Assembly (NCBI RefSeq): GCF_900108335.1
Contig: NZ_FNVT01000020.1
Span: forward strand, 175,103 to 239,102
DNA: 64,000 nt
Source of the DNA: Nonomuraea solani
GTDB taxonomy: Bacteria > Actinomycetota > Actinomycetes > Streptosporangiales > Streptosporangiaceae
Reading direction: 5' to 3'
In this document: one piece after another, positions 8,319 through 15,946 of the stretch
How positions within the stretch are numbered: the stretch's first letter is position 1
Layout of the letters: every line of letters begins with the position of its first letter
Program-made: the position numbers and the translations under genes
The notes under the pieces: generated by a model
What the model was told of the DNA's origin: nothing
What the model saw: the letters and a program-made list of their open reading frames with translations, nothing else
The model's database searches: none

Positions 8319-9303
8319 CCGAGAAGGTGACCGATGAGGTGCGGCCCTCGATGCGCTCCAGGAGCAGCCGGCCCGCCGTGCCGCCCATGACGCCGCCGTC
8401 CTGGTCGACGCTGGTCAGCGAGATGTCCGACAGCGCCGCCGTACGGGTGTTGTCGTAGCCGGCCAGCGACACGTCCGCCGGCACCGCCAGGCCCGCCTCG
8501 TGCAGGGCCGTCAAAGCGCCGAACGCCGCCAGGTCCGCGCCCGCGAAGATGGCCGTCGGGCGGGGCGAGCGGGCCAGCAGCTCACGCGCCCCCTCGTAGC
8601 CGCCCTCCTCGCTGTAGGTGGTCATCGCCATCGCGATCTCGTCGTCCAGGCCGTGCTCGCGCATCACCCGCTCGTAGGTGACCGCCCTGATCGTCTGCAG
8701 CATGGCCGCCGTCCGGCGGCCGGCGTTCTCCCGGTGGCCGATGTGCGCGATCCGGCGGTGGCCGAGGGAGATGAGGTGGCGAACGACCAGCTCCGCGCCG
8801 ATCTCGTCGTCGTCGAGGACGGCGTCGTACAGGGCCGACTTCTCGTGCGGCCCGAGCACCACCGTCGGCAGTTGCCCGCCCACCTCTTCCAGCCGGGTCC
8901 GTGGCACCCGGGGCGCCACCATGAGCATGCCGTCCACCTGCCGGTCCACCAGCGCGTCGATCGCCCGCGTCTCCGCCTTGGCGTCCCGGCCGCCGAGCAC
9001 GATGATCACCTGGTAGCCGGTGCCGTCGAGCTGCTCGTACAGGCCGTCGAGGATCTCGGGGAAGAACGGGTTGCGCAGGTCTGGCAGTAACACCCCGATC
9101 GTGTACGTACGCCCGCGCATCGCCCGCGCCGACGCGTGCGGCCGGTAGCCGAGCTCGTCGATCGCGGCCTTGACCCGGTCGCGCATGGCGGCGCTGACCC
9201 CGTAGGCGTTGCGCAGCACCTTCGACACCGCCGTGGTGGACACCCCGGCGTGGCGCGCCACATCGGCGATCGTCACCCTCCGCCGCCGCTCACGCGTGGT
9301 CAT
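8254..9303 (-). CDS. LacI-family transcriptional regulator
   Basis: A 349-residue repressor. The N-terminal DNA-binding domain TIADVARHAGVSTTAVSKVL is at about residues 9-28, followed by the hinge YRPHASARAM and a periplasmic-binding-protein-like sensor domain (GVLLPDLRNPFF, GYDNTRTAA). The ATG follows GAGGAAAGG. No sugar genes adjoin it, so its regulon is unclear. A LacI-type half-palindrome lies 66 bp upstream. The 3' end overlaps the convergent TetR gene. Confidence 0.92.
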   Translation of the reverse strand: MTTRERRRRVTIADVARHAGVSTTAVSKVLRNAYGVSAAMRDRVKAAIDELGYRPHASARAMRGRTYTIGVLLPDLRNPFFPEILDGLYEQLDGTGYQVIIVLGGRDAKAETRAIDALVDRQVDGMLMVAPRVPRTRLEEVGGQLPTVVLGPHEKSALYDAVLDDDEIGAELVVRHLISLGHRRIAHIGHRENAGRRTAAMLQTIRAVTYERVMREHGLDDEIAMAMTTYSEEGGYEGARELLARSPRPTAIFAGADLAAFGALTALHEAGLAVPADVSLAGYDNTRTAALSDISLTSVDQDGGVMGGTAGRLLLERIEGRTSSVTFSVTPTLVPRRSTAPPPAETRTA

Positions 9304-9368
9304 TCGCCCGCCTTTCCTCACGACCTGCCGATTGTACGAGGGGTGCCGCCTCGCGGGCGGACGAATGT

Positions 9369-9382
9369 GGATAACGTTGCCC
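9369..9382. promoter_or_regulatory. Possible LacI-type operator
   Basis: GGATAACGTTGCCC has the central CG and AAC/GTT core seen in LacI/GalR-family operators, with five of seven symmetric positions. It is 66 bp upstream of the LacI-family start, so autoregulation is a reasonable inference. Apart from this I see nothing defined between the LacI start and the EF-hand gene. Confidence 0.4.
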
Positions 9383-9569
9383 GATTTCCGCTCTCGCGGA
9401 GTGGAGGGATCCCAGGTTCCGGACTGGGGATCGTTCTCCATTCGCGCGCATGAGGTGGCGCCGTCCGTAATTCCGGTGACCGTAAAGGGACCCTTGACCG
9501 CCACTCCCTCCGGCAGTTACATGGCCATGCACCCTCTTGTTCCGCATTCGTATCAAGAGGTGATCCAGG

Positions 9570-10106
9570 ATGAGTCCCCCCAGCATTGTGGACGCCAAAT
9601 TGGCGCTCGCGTTCAAAGCAATCGACCTGTCCCAGGACGACCGCCTTTCCTGGCCGGACCTGGCCGGGATCGCCGAGGAACTGTCCAGCCGCCTGCACGC
9701 CGACAAGGAACGCGAACTCGAACTCACCGAGGCGTTCCAGTCCTGGTGGCGCCAGTTCGAGACGAAGACCGGCGACGAAGTCACCCTCGACCGCTTCATC
9801 TCCGTGATGAAGACCGGGATGGCGGCCGGCCCCGCCTTCTACCAGCAGGGACCCGGGCGCATCGTCGACGTCCTCATCCGCATCGCCGACCGCAACGGCG
9901 ACGGCATCATCAGCAAGGAGGATTATCTCGCCTTTTACGGTGGGTCGATGGCCGACGAATCCGCCGTACTGGCAGGCTACCGGAAATTCGACCTCAATTC
10001 CGACGGCGCGGTGACGGCCGACGAATTCCGGCAGGCGGCCTACGAGTTCTTCACCTCCGAAGACCTCGACGCCACCGGAAGCTTCCTTCTGGGACGGCCG
10101 GAGTAG
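9570..10106 (+). CDS. EF-hand calcium-binding protein (calerythrin-like)
   Basis: A 178-residue cytoplasmic protein with four EF-hand positions. Clear loops are DRNGDGIISKED (107-118) and DLNSDGAVTADE (141-152). A weaker one is DLSQDDRLSWPD (19-30, with Asp at position 12). The second hand (TKTGDEVTLDR) lacks most ligands, the pattern of sarcoplasmic or calerythrin-type proteins. It probably acts as a calcium buffer or sensor. It is monocistronic and followed by a strong hairpin. Confidence 0.93.
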   Translation: MSPPSIVDAKLALAFKAIDLSQDDRLSWPDLAGIAEELSSRLHADKERELELTEAFQSWWRQFETKTGDEVTLDRFISVMKTGMAAGPAFYQQGPGRIVDVLIRIADRNGDGIISKEDYLAFYGGSMADESAVLAGYRKFDLNSDGAVTADEFRQAAYEFFTSEDLDATGSFLLGRPE

Positions 10107-10116
10107 ACCCGTTGCC

Positions 10117-10154
10117 CCGGGACCCGGTCCGCGCGCACGCGGGCCGGGTCCCGG
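10117..10154 (+). terminator. GC-rich terminator hairpin after the EF-hand gene
   Basis: Arms 10117-10133 and 10138-10154 pair over 17 positions with one G-T wobble and a CGCA loop, beginning 11 bp after the stop codon. Only a short T run (TCGTTTCC) follows, so termination may be partly hairpin-driven as is common in actinomycetes. Confidence 0.75.
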
Positions 10155-10193
10155 TCGTTTCCGGGCCGGGCGGAGATGCTAGCTTGACGCTCC

Positions 10194-10955
10194 ATGTCCG
10201 ACTATCTGCGGGAACTCTTCTCCCTTCACGGCCGCCGCGCGCTGGTGACCGGCGGCAGCTCCGGAATCGGGTACGCCATCGCCGAGGCGCTCGGCCGCGC
10301 CGGAGCCGACATCGTGATCGCCGCCCGCAGGCAGGCCGAACTGGACAAGGCGGCCGCCCGGCTGCGTGAGCACGGCGTCACCGTCTCCACGATCGGCGCC
10401 GACCTCGGCGACCGCGCCGGCGTCCAGCGGATCTGCGACACGGCGGGCGACATCGACATCCTGGTCAACAACGCGGGCAACAACATCCGCAAGCCCATGG
10501 CCGACCTCACCGTGGACGACTACGAGAGCACCCTCGCCGTCAACTTCACCGCTCCGTACCTGCTCGGCCAGCACTTCGGCCCCAAGATGGCCGGGCGCGG
10601 ATGGGGACGCGTCATCAACATCGGCTCCCAGCAGTCGATCAGCGCCTTCGGCGACAGCGGCGCGTACGGGGCCGCCAAGGCCGCCGTCACCGGCCTGACC
10701 CGCTCCCAGGCCGAGGCGTGGTCGGCCGACGGGGTGTGCGTCAACACGATCATCCCCGGCTTCGTGCTCACCCCGCTGACCGCCGCCGCCCAGGCCATCC
10801 CCGGCCGCGTCGAAGCGCTGGCGGCCCGGCACATGGTGGGCCGCAACGGGCTGCCGGAGGACTTCGCGGGCGCGGCGGTGTTCCTGGCCGGCGACGCCTC
10901 CGCGTTCGTCACCGGGCAGATGCTCTTCGTGGACGGCGGCTTCTCCGTCCACTGA
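10194..10955 (+). CDS. Short-chain dehydrogenase/reductase
   Basis: A 253-residue classical SDR. It has the nucleotide motif GGSSGIG (18-24), NNAGNN, catalytic Ser in GSQQS and YGAAK, and ends FVTGQMLFVDGGFSVH. The pattern is closest to gluconate 5-dehydrogenase or 3-oxoacyl reductase types, and the Arg in IVIAARR suggests NADP preference. The substrate is unknown and the neighbours do not help. Confidence 0.9.
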   Translation: MSDYLRELFSLHGRRALVTGGSSGIGYAIAEALGRAGADIVIAARRQAELDKAAARLREHGVTVSTIGADLGDRAGVQRICDTAGDIDILVNNAGNNIRKPMADLTVDDYESTLAVNFTAPYLLGQHFGPKMAGRGWGRVINIGSQQSISAFGDSGAYGAAKAAVTGLTRSQAEAWSADGVCVNTIIPGFVLTPLTAAAQAIPGRVEALAARHMVGRNGLPEDFAGAAVFLAGDASAFVTGQMLFVDGGFSVH

Positions 10956-11025
10956 CCTGCCGGCGCGGTGTTTGTGTTTGGGGTCTTGACCGTTCGTCTT
11001 CGGCCGAGCGCCTTTACATTGTAGA

Positions 11026-11493
11026 TCACGAGCGACGGATCTGACGCACCCCCACCCCTTCACGCCAGGCGTCCATGACGATTTCGTCGCCCTCGACCCG
11101 GGTCCAGACCACCTCGGTGAGCTCGATCCGGAACAGGTGTGAGCCCGCCTCTGACTCGAACGCCTCCAGCACCTCCTTGTCGGTGATCTCGACCGCCCGC
11201 CCGGCCAGCTTGACGTCCCCCTCCCACGTGGAGGGGTCGGGCCCTTCCGGGTCGCCGGAGGACACGTGGACCGCCATGCGCGGATCCCGCCGCAGGTCGG
11301 CGGCCTTGACCGCCGCGCCCATCGAGCCGGTCCACAACTCGCCGTCCCGGAAGCTCGTCTCCACCCCGCTGACCCGGGGTGAGCCGTCCTTGCGCAAGGT
11401 CGCCAGCACCTTGTGCCTGTGGGCGTCCATCAGGCGCCGCGCCACGCCCGCCAGCTCGGGCGCCTGCCGATCGAACTCCTGCCATGAAGCCAT
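11026..11493 (-). CDS. Pyridoxamine 5'-phosphate oxidase-like (PPOX) flavin/F420 protein
   Basis: A 155-residue split-barrel protein. HKVLATLRKDGSPRVSGVE is the N-terminal cofactor strand-turn, and KAADLRRDPRMAVHVSS matches the PPOX pattern. Such proteins bind FMN or F420 and reduce small molecules. I start at MASWQEF, the usual N-terminus; an ATG pair 3-4 codons upstream is possible. Divergent from the DHFR-like gene. Confidence 0.85.
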   Translation of the reverse strand: MASWQEFDRQAPELAGVARRLMDAHRHKVLATLRKDGSPRVSGVETSFRDGELWTGSMGAAVKAADLRRDPRMAVHVSSGDPEGPDPSTWEGDVKLAGRAVEITDKEVLEAFESEAGSHLFRIELTEVVWTRVEGDEIVMDAWREGVGVRQIRRS

Positions 11494-11596
11494 GGACCCC
11501 ATCATGGACGCCACCACCGACACAATCGCTTTGCGGTCCGGGCCGCCGCTCGCTAGTTTATAAACGAACAGACATTTACTAATGAGGAGCGCACAC

Positions 11597-12133
11597 ATGA
11601 CCTCAGACCGGCCGTTCACCTGCTCGGTGTTCATCGGCGTCAGCCTCGACGGGTTCATCGCCCGCGCGGACGGCGACCTCGGCTGGCTCACCTCCCGGGG
11701 CGAGGCCGCCGGTGACGACCTGGGTTACCAGGAGTTCAGCGACGGGATCGACACCGTCGTCATGGGGCGGGGGACGTACGAGCCGGGCCTCTCCTATGAC
11801 CCGTGGCCGCACGAGGGCAAGCACGTCGCCGTGCTCAGCACCACGCTGCCGCCCGGGCCGCACCCGCACGCCACCGTCCACCGCGACCTCGACGACCTGC
11901 TGCGCGATCTGACCGAGCGCGGTACCAAGAGCGTGTACGTGGACGGCGGCCAGGTCATCCGCGCCTTCCTGCGCGCGGGGCTGATCGACGAGATGACCAT
12001 CACCACGGTGCCGGTGCTGCTCGGCGAGGGCTTGCCACTGTTCGGGCCGATCGGCCGCGACGTCCCGCTCACGCACCTGTCGACGAAGGTGTTCGGGGCC
12101 GGGGTCGTCCAGTCCACGTACGCCGTCGAATAG
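11597..12133 (+). CDS. Dihydrofolate reductase-like (RibD C-terminal domain) protein
   Basis: A 178-residue single-domain reductase of the RibD_C/DHFR-like group. It shows SVFIGVSLDGFIARADGDLGW, VVMGRGTYE and YVDGGQVIRAFLRAGLIDEM followed by LLGEGLPLFG. The start is the ATG after GAGGAGCGCACAC, not the ATG five codons upstream. It probably reduces an unknown pterin- or pyrimidine-like compound with NADPH. True folate function is unlikely for this subgroup. Confidence 0.9.
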   Translation: MTSDRPFTCSVFIGVSLDGFIARADGDLGWLTSRGEAAGDDLGYQEFSDGIDTVVMGRGTYEPGLSYDPWPHEGKHVAVLSTTLPPGPHPHATVHRDLDDLLRDLTERGTKSVYVDGGQVIRAFLRAGLIDEMTITTVPVLLGEGLPLFGPIGRDVPLTHLSTKVFGAGVVQSTYAVE

Positions 12134-12212
12134 GGGCATTTGCCCAGCTCAAGTACCTTGTGGCGGCAAACTCCCAGTGTCAGACTGGACCTGACGGAAG
12201 GGGGGAAACGTC

Positions 12213-12578
12213 ATGATCGAGGTCAAGAGCATCGACAAGCCGGACGAGCGCCGCGACTTCCCAAAGGGGCACCTGGAGGTGTGCAACCTGAGCGGGCTGA
12301 GCTTCGGCGTGGCCACCTTCGAGCCGGGCTGGCGCTGGTCGGAATCGGTGAAACCGATCGCGGGCACGGACTCGTGCGAGGTCCACCACAACGGCTTCGT
12401 GGTGAAGGGCCGCATGCGCCTCCGCATGGACGACGGCACGGAGGCCGAGGTCGGGCCGGGCGAGGTCTTCGTCTGCCCGCCGGGACACGACGCCTGGGTG
12501 GTGGGCGACGAACAGGCGATCCTGTACGACTTCGCCGGCGGAATGGCCGACTACGCCAAGGCCACCGGAAACCACTGA
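12213..12578 (+). CDS. Cupin-domain protein
   Basis: A 121-residue single cupin. Motif 1 is degenerate (HHNGFVVKGRMRLRMDDG) and motif 2 reads PGEVFVCPPGHDAWVVGDE. Enough His and Glu remain for a metal site. The ATG follows GGAAGGGGGGAAACGTC. It lies 79 bp after the DHFR-like gene and may share its transcript. The function cannot be inferred. Confidence 0.85.
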   Translation: MIEVKSIDKPDERRDFPKGHLEVCNLSGLSFGVATFEPGWRWSESVKPIAGTDSCEVHHNGFVVKGRMRLRMDDGTEAEVGPGEVFVCPPGHDAWVVGDEQAILYDFAGGMADYAKATGNH

Positions 12579-12973
12579 CCACACCGCCACACGCCCCTGG
12601 TCCGACCCAGGCGGCGCAGTCGAGCGTGCCCACCCTCGGCAAACATGCAGCCCCCGCCAGGGACATGCCGTGCGCCTCCCGGCGGCAGGGACCCGCGCAA
12701 GCTCGGCCGCAGACATGATTGGTCCGTGCGGCCGCGAACGATGCCCGGGGGGCCGCGGACGTGATGGCGAGCCGCGCAATGGGGTGCGATACGAGCGGCG
12801 CCGGACGCCATGCGCGGCGGCGGGCGCGGCCACGCATGGCGTCCGGTGCCGCTCCCGGGCACGGCGACCAGCCGCACGAGGGCGACCGCCACGAAGTGCG
12901 GTGGGCACCCGGCGCGGCGGCGGGCCTCAGGAACTCACGTGCGGGCCCCAGGCGCGGGGCTCACGAGCGGAGC
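12579..12973. other. Gene-free convergent gap with repeats
   Basis: No convincing reading frame lies here; open frames on both strands are arginine- and glycine-rich shadows. The stretch holds a long hairpin (12793-12854) and several copies of CTCACGTGCGG and GCGGCGGCGGGCG words that also occur at the 3' end of the CGNR gene, suggesting local duplication. Confidence 0.6.
12793..12854. repeat. Long inverted repeat (22-bp arms)
   Basis: Arms 12793-12814 and 12833-12854 are complementary over 22 positions with a single G-T wobble and an 18-nt loop. It lies between convergent genes but more than 100 bp from either stop codon and lacks a T run, so it is not an obvious terminator. Confidence 0.8.
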
Positions 12974-13549
12974 TCACGTGCGGCGGCGGGCGCGGTAGGC
13001 GGTGGCTTTGGCGCGGTTTTGGCAGGACAGGCCGCAGAATCGGCGTGAGGCGTTCCGGGTGACGTCGAAGAAGACCAGTTCGCACCCGTCCGCCTCGCAT
13101 GAGCGCAGCCGCACCCCCTGCCCCACACCGATCACCATGGCCAGGGCCGTGCCGGCGTCGGCGGCCCAGGCGTCCACCAAATCGGCTCCGGGGTGGTGGA
13201 AGGCCAGGACGGGCGGGTCGCCGTGCAGGTTCGGGACGGCGGCATGGCGTACCAGGGCCTGGTTGAGTGCGCCGACGTCGCCGGCGAAGGCGAGGTGGAG
13301 TGCGGCGGCCACGTCCACGAGCCGGTCGGCGTCCGCGCTGGTGAGGGCATGGCTCGGCGTCCAGCCCTGGCGCTGGAAGGCGGCTTCGAGCGCGGCCCGG
13401 CGGTCGGCGGGGGGATCGGCACGACGGCCGCGTACCTGATCGACGGCCAGTTCGTTCACGAGGAGGGCGGCGAGCTCCACCCACCTCCCGACATAACTGT
13501 CTATTTGCGATTGACCAGTGATGCGCCAAGCCTCTATCGTCACTGGCAT
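12974..13549 (-). CDS. CGNR zinc-finger (ABATE domain) transcriptional regulator
   Basis: A 191-residue protein. The N-terminal ABATE-like helical domain is followed by a C-terminal CGNR finger with Cys residues in CEADGCELVFFD and FCGLSCQNR and the basic tail AKATAYRARRR. Family members are probably DNA-binding regulators of adjacent genes. It is divergent from a SCO6745-family gene, and a symmetric composite operator overlaps its first codons. Confidence 0.9.
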   Translation of the reverse strand: MPVTIEAWRITGQSQIDSYVGRWVELAALLVNELAVDQVRGRRADPPADRRAALEAAFQRQGWTPSHALTSADADRLVDVAAALHLAFAGDVGALNQALVRHAAVPNLHGDPPVLAFHHPGADLVDAWAADAGTALAMVIGVGQGVRLRSCEADGCELVFFDVTRNASRRFCGLSCQNRAKATAYRARRRT

Positions 13550-13565
13550 AGCTTACCTAGACAGT
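13496..13565. promoter_or_regulatory. Composite symmetric operator between CGNR and SCO6745-family genes
   Basis: An outer dyad ACTGTCTA (13496-13503)/TAGACAGT (13558-13565) and an inner dyad CCAGTGA (13515-13521)/TCACTGG (13540-13546) share exactly the same centre (13530.5). The element covers the CGNR start codon and ends 11 bp before the divergent start. Regulation by the CGNR protein is inference. Confidence 0.6.
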
Positions 13566-13576
13566 GAGGTGACGTT

Positions 13577-14455
13577 GTGAACACATCGGCCAGGCTCGCC
13601 CGCAGCATGTGGCACCAGCTCGAACCCGTGCACGCGGTGCTGTACTTCTCCCCCCAGGCTTTCGAGGAGGCCGCCCGGCTCGGCTACGACGTGGAGTCGC
13701 GCTGGCCCAGCTACTTCGCCTACCGCACGGCCCCGCTGGGACGGGCCGGCGCGCGGTTGGCCACGGCGGCGTACTACAGCTTCAGCCCGCGCATGATGGC
13801 CGGGCACGTACCCGCCATTTGGGAGGTCGCGGCGCCCGAGCAGGTGCTGGAGGCGCGGATGGTGGCGGTGGACAGGACGTACCGGCAGTTGCTCGGTGAT
13901 CGGGTGGCGGGGCCGGACATGGCCGAGGCGGCGGAGCTGGCCAGGCGGGCCGCCGAGAGCGTGACGGTGGCGGGGCGGCCGTTCGCGGCGGCCAACCTGG
14001 ATCTGGCGTGGCCACAGGAGCCGCACCTGGTGCTGTGGCTGGCGGCCACCGTGCTGCGTGAGCATCGGGGTGACGGGCACCTGGCGGCGTTGCAGGCGGC
14101 GGGGCTGGACGGGTGCGAGGCGCTGGTGTCGTTCGCGGCGATCGGGGCCGCACCCGAGGAGAACTTCGCGGGGCGGGGCTGGAGCGAGCAGGAGTGGGCC
14201 GAGGCCCGTGAACGGCTGGCCGCGCGGGGGCTGGCCGGGGCCGACGGGCTCGCCACCGAGCGGGGACTGGCCGTCCGGGATCAGGTCGAGCGGATGACCG
14301 ACGAACTGGCCGCCGAGCCGTGGCGACTGCTCGGTGAGGAGCGCGCCGGACGACTGGCCCAGCTCCTCGCGCCGTTCCTCGGTGCGGTCTTCGAGGCGGG
14401 CCTGCTGCCGATGACCAGCACGCTCGGCATCGCCACCGTCAAGGCCCCCGACTAG
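13577..14455 (+). CDS. SCO6745-family protein of unknown function
   Basis: A 292-residue protein of the helical family annotated in actinomycetes as SCO6745-like. Recognisable stretches are ARSMWHQLEPVHAVLYFSP at the N-terminus, MAGHVPAIWEVA, WPQEPHLVLWLAATVLREHRGDGHLAAL in the middle, and GWSEQEWAEARERLAARGL. The second half reads like a winged helix, so it may sense a ligand or bind DNA, but no activity is established. It starts with GTG and is controlled from the shared CGNR promoter region. Confidence 0.85.
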   Translation: MNTSARLARSMWHQLEPVHAVLYFSPQAFEEAARLGYDVESRWPSYFAYRTAPLGRAGARLATAAYYSFSPRMMAGHVPAIWEVAAPEQVLEARMVAVDRTYRQLLGDRVAGPDMAEAAELARRAAESVTVAGRPFAAANLDLAWPQEPHLVLWLAATVLREHRGDGHLAALQAAGLDGCEALVSFAAIGAAPEENFAGRGWSEQEWAEARERLAARGLAGADGLATERGLAVRDQVERMTDELAAEPWRLLGEERAGRLAQLLAPFLGAVFEAGLLPMTSTLGIATVKAPD

Positions 14456-14517
14456 TCGGCCCTGGTCAGGCCGCGATGGCGTCACCCCGCCGCCCTGGCG
14501 GGCCAGCCCGGCATCGG

Positions 14518-14562
14518 CTTTCGTGGCGATCAGGTACCGCCTTTCGTGGCGATCAGGTACCG
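14518..14562. repeat. Two-copy tandem repeat, period 23 bp
   Basis: The 22-bp word beginning CTTTCGTGGCGATCAGG occurs at 14518-14539 and, identically, at 14541-14562. It lies in the 213-bp convergent gap between the SCO6745-family and VOC genes, where I see no gene. Confidence 0.85.
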
Positions 14563-14668
14563 GTCACATGCGACCACACAGGGGCGGGAGCACGAGCGCG
14601 GCGGCGATCGCCTGCGTCTGCCGAAGGGGCGGGCCGTCAAGGTGGACACCATGCACCACCGGGCCGGG

Positions 14669-15010
14669 TCAGGCGAAGCCCGGGGCGGGTTGCCAGAGGC
14701 TGAGTTCCGTGCCCTGGTCGTCGGTGCAGGAGCAGCCGCGCCCCGACCGCCCCTCGTACAGCTCGCCGGTCGTCCCGCCCAGCTCCCGCACCCGCTCCAC
14801 CGCCGCCTCGATGTCCTCGACGTGGTAGTAGAGGTTCGGCTGCGACGAAGGCCCGCCCGCGACGAACCCCATCGGCACCTTCGTGTTCGTGACGTGCAGG
14901 TACGTCTCATGCTCCCGCTTGAACTCCCAGCCGAGCAGCGCCCCGTAGAAGGCGGCGGCCCGGTCGAGGTCGCGGACGGACAGGGTGTAGTAGCCCAGTT
15001 CGGCGGTCAT
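14669..15010 (-). CDS. VOC-superfamily (glyoxalase/bleomycin-resistance-like) protein
   Basis: A 113-residue single VOC module set. LGYYTLSVRDLDRAAAFYGALLGWEF opens the fold, YYHVEDIEAAVERVRELGG follows, and the C-terminal DQGTELSLWQPAP carries a likely metal or edge residue. The start at MTAELGYYTL follows CGGAGGTGTG. Divergent from an ArsR/SRPBCC operon, a common pairing in actinomycetes. The substrate is unknown. Confidence 0.88.
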   Translation of the reverse strand: MTAELGYYTLSVRDLDRAAAFYGALLGWEFKREHETYLHVTNTKVPMGFVAGGPSSQPNLYYHVEDIEAAVERVRELGGTTGELYEGRSGRGCSCTDDQGTELSLWQPAPGFA

Positions 15011-15039
15011 GCACACACCTCCGCAATAATTGCCTCTAT

Positions 15040-15062
15040 CGTTAAGGGTTAAGAGCCTAACG
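15040..15062. promoter_or_regulatory. Probable ArsR operator
   Basis: CGTTA (15040-15044) and TAACG (15058-15062) flank an AT-rich core. The site lies midway between the divergent VOC start and the ArsR frame, as expected for autoregulation. Confidence 0.5.
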
Positions 15063-15075
15063 GAAGCAGGCAACA

Positions 15076-15411
15076 ATTAACAGCAACGTTAACGAAGTTG
15101 ACGCCACCCTGGCCGCGCTCGCCGACCCGACCAGGCGCAAGGTGATCGATCTGCTGCGCGAAGGCCCCCGCCCGGCCGGCGAGCTGGCTCAGGCGGTGCA
15201 GATGAGCGCGCCCGCCCTCAGCCGGCACCTGCGCGTCCTGCGGGCGGGCGGGCTCGTGCAGGCCGAGGCCGGCGGGGCCGACGCCCGCCTGCGCCTGTAC
15301 ACGCTGCGCCAGGAACCCTTCACGGCGCTGCAGGCGTGGCTGGACCAGGTGCAGGCGTTCTGGGCCGAACAGCTCGGCTCGTTCAAGGACCATGTGGAGC
15401 GGACCCGGTGA
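15076..15411 (+). CDS. ArsR-family regulator, apparently with an ATT start
   Basis: A roughly 111-residue winged-helix repressor: TLAALADPTRRKVIDLLREG then GELAQAVQMSAPALSRHLRVLRAGGLV. The first ATG/GTG/TTG in frame is the GTG inside RRKVIDLL, which would delete the first helix (VDATLAALADPTRRK) that the family conserves. An in-frame TAA precedes 15062. Between them the only near-cognate codons are ATT at 15076, with GGAAGCAGG upstream, and a CTG inside the helix. I therefore place the start at the ATT, with reservations. The stop overlaps the next gene as GTGA, so the pair is one operon. Confidence 0.8.
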   Translation: MNSNVNEVDATLAALADPTRRKVIDLLREGPRPAGELAQAVQMSAPALSRHLRVLRAGGLVQAEAGGADARLRLYTLRQEPFTALQAWLDQVQAFWAEQLGSFKDHVERTR

Positions 15412-15842
15412 ACGCGGTGCAGGCCAGCGTCACCGTCCCGGTCGATCCGGCGACCGCGTTCCGGATCTTCACCGACGAGATCGACCGCTGGTACGTACGC
15501 GGCCGCCACAGCTGGGTCGACCCCGCCCGCGCGGTGGCCATCCGCTTCGAGGACGGCTACCTGCGCGAGCTGTGGTCGGACGGCGGCCACGTCGACACCG
15601 GCAGGATCATGACCTGGGAGCCGCCGCACCGCCTCGTCTGGGCCGACCTCATCAACGAGGGCGGCCGGATGGAGATCGAGGTGGCCTTCAGCCCGGTCGA
15701 GGGCGGCACCGAGGTGCTGCTGGAGCACCGCGGCCTGGACACCCTGCCCCCGGACGTGGCGGGCCGGATCAGGCGCGGCTACTCCTGGAACATCGCCCTG
15801 GGCTGGTTCGCCCGCCAGTGGGAGACCCAGGACAGCCAGTAG
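15408..15842 (+). CDS. SRPBCC/AHSA1-type START-like domain protein
   Basis: A 144-residue helix-grip protein (QASVTVPVDPATAFRIFTDEIDRWYV, then GRIMTWEPPHRLVWADL and GGTEVLLEHRGLD). It is translationally coupled to the ArsR gene by a GTGA overlap, an association seen widely where ArsR represses an AHSA1-like stress or lipid-binding protein. The ligand is unknown. Confidence 0.9.
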   Translation: MNAVQASVTVPVDPATAFRIFTDEIDRWYVRGRHSWVDPARAVAIRFEDGYLRELWSDGGHVDTGRIMTWEPPHRLVWADLINEGGRMEIEVAFSPVEGGTEVLLEHRGLDTLPPDVAGRIRRGYSWNIALGWFARQWETQDSQ

Positions 15843-15848
15843 CCCTGT

Positions 15849-15939
15849 GTTCCGCACGTCACCACGGCTTTCCCTCGTGCCGCGGGGTCCCTTCGAAGAA
15901 GTGGCGGGTTCGCCCGCGGCGATTCAGCACGTGCGGAAC
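15849..15939. repeat. Structured element bounded by 11-bp inverted repeats
   Basis: GTTCCGCACGT (15849-15859) and ACGTGCGGAAC (15929-15939) are perfect complements. Inside is a GCGGG-TTCG-CCCGC tetraloop hairpin (15905-15918) and TTCGAA. It fills the whole 104-bp space between two convergent genes, so a bidirectional terminator is the simplest reading. Confidence 0.6.
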
Positions 15940-15946
15940 GCGAGGG

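Noticed and set aside
12180..12908. Minus-strand frames across the cupin gene and the following gap
   Set aside because: Arg/Pro-rich shadows with no motif; the cupin gene on the plus strand is well supported.
15849..15939. Possible tRNA-like gene (closed ends, GGGTTCG)
   Set aside because: The end stem is 11 bp, the TTCG forms a tetraloop rather than a T loop, and no anticodon arm can be drawn.
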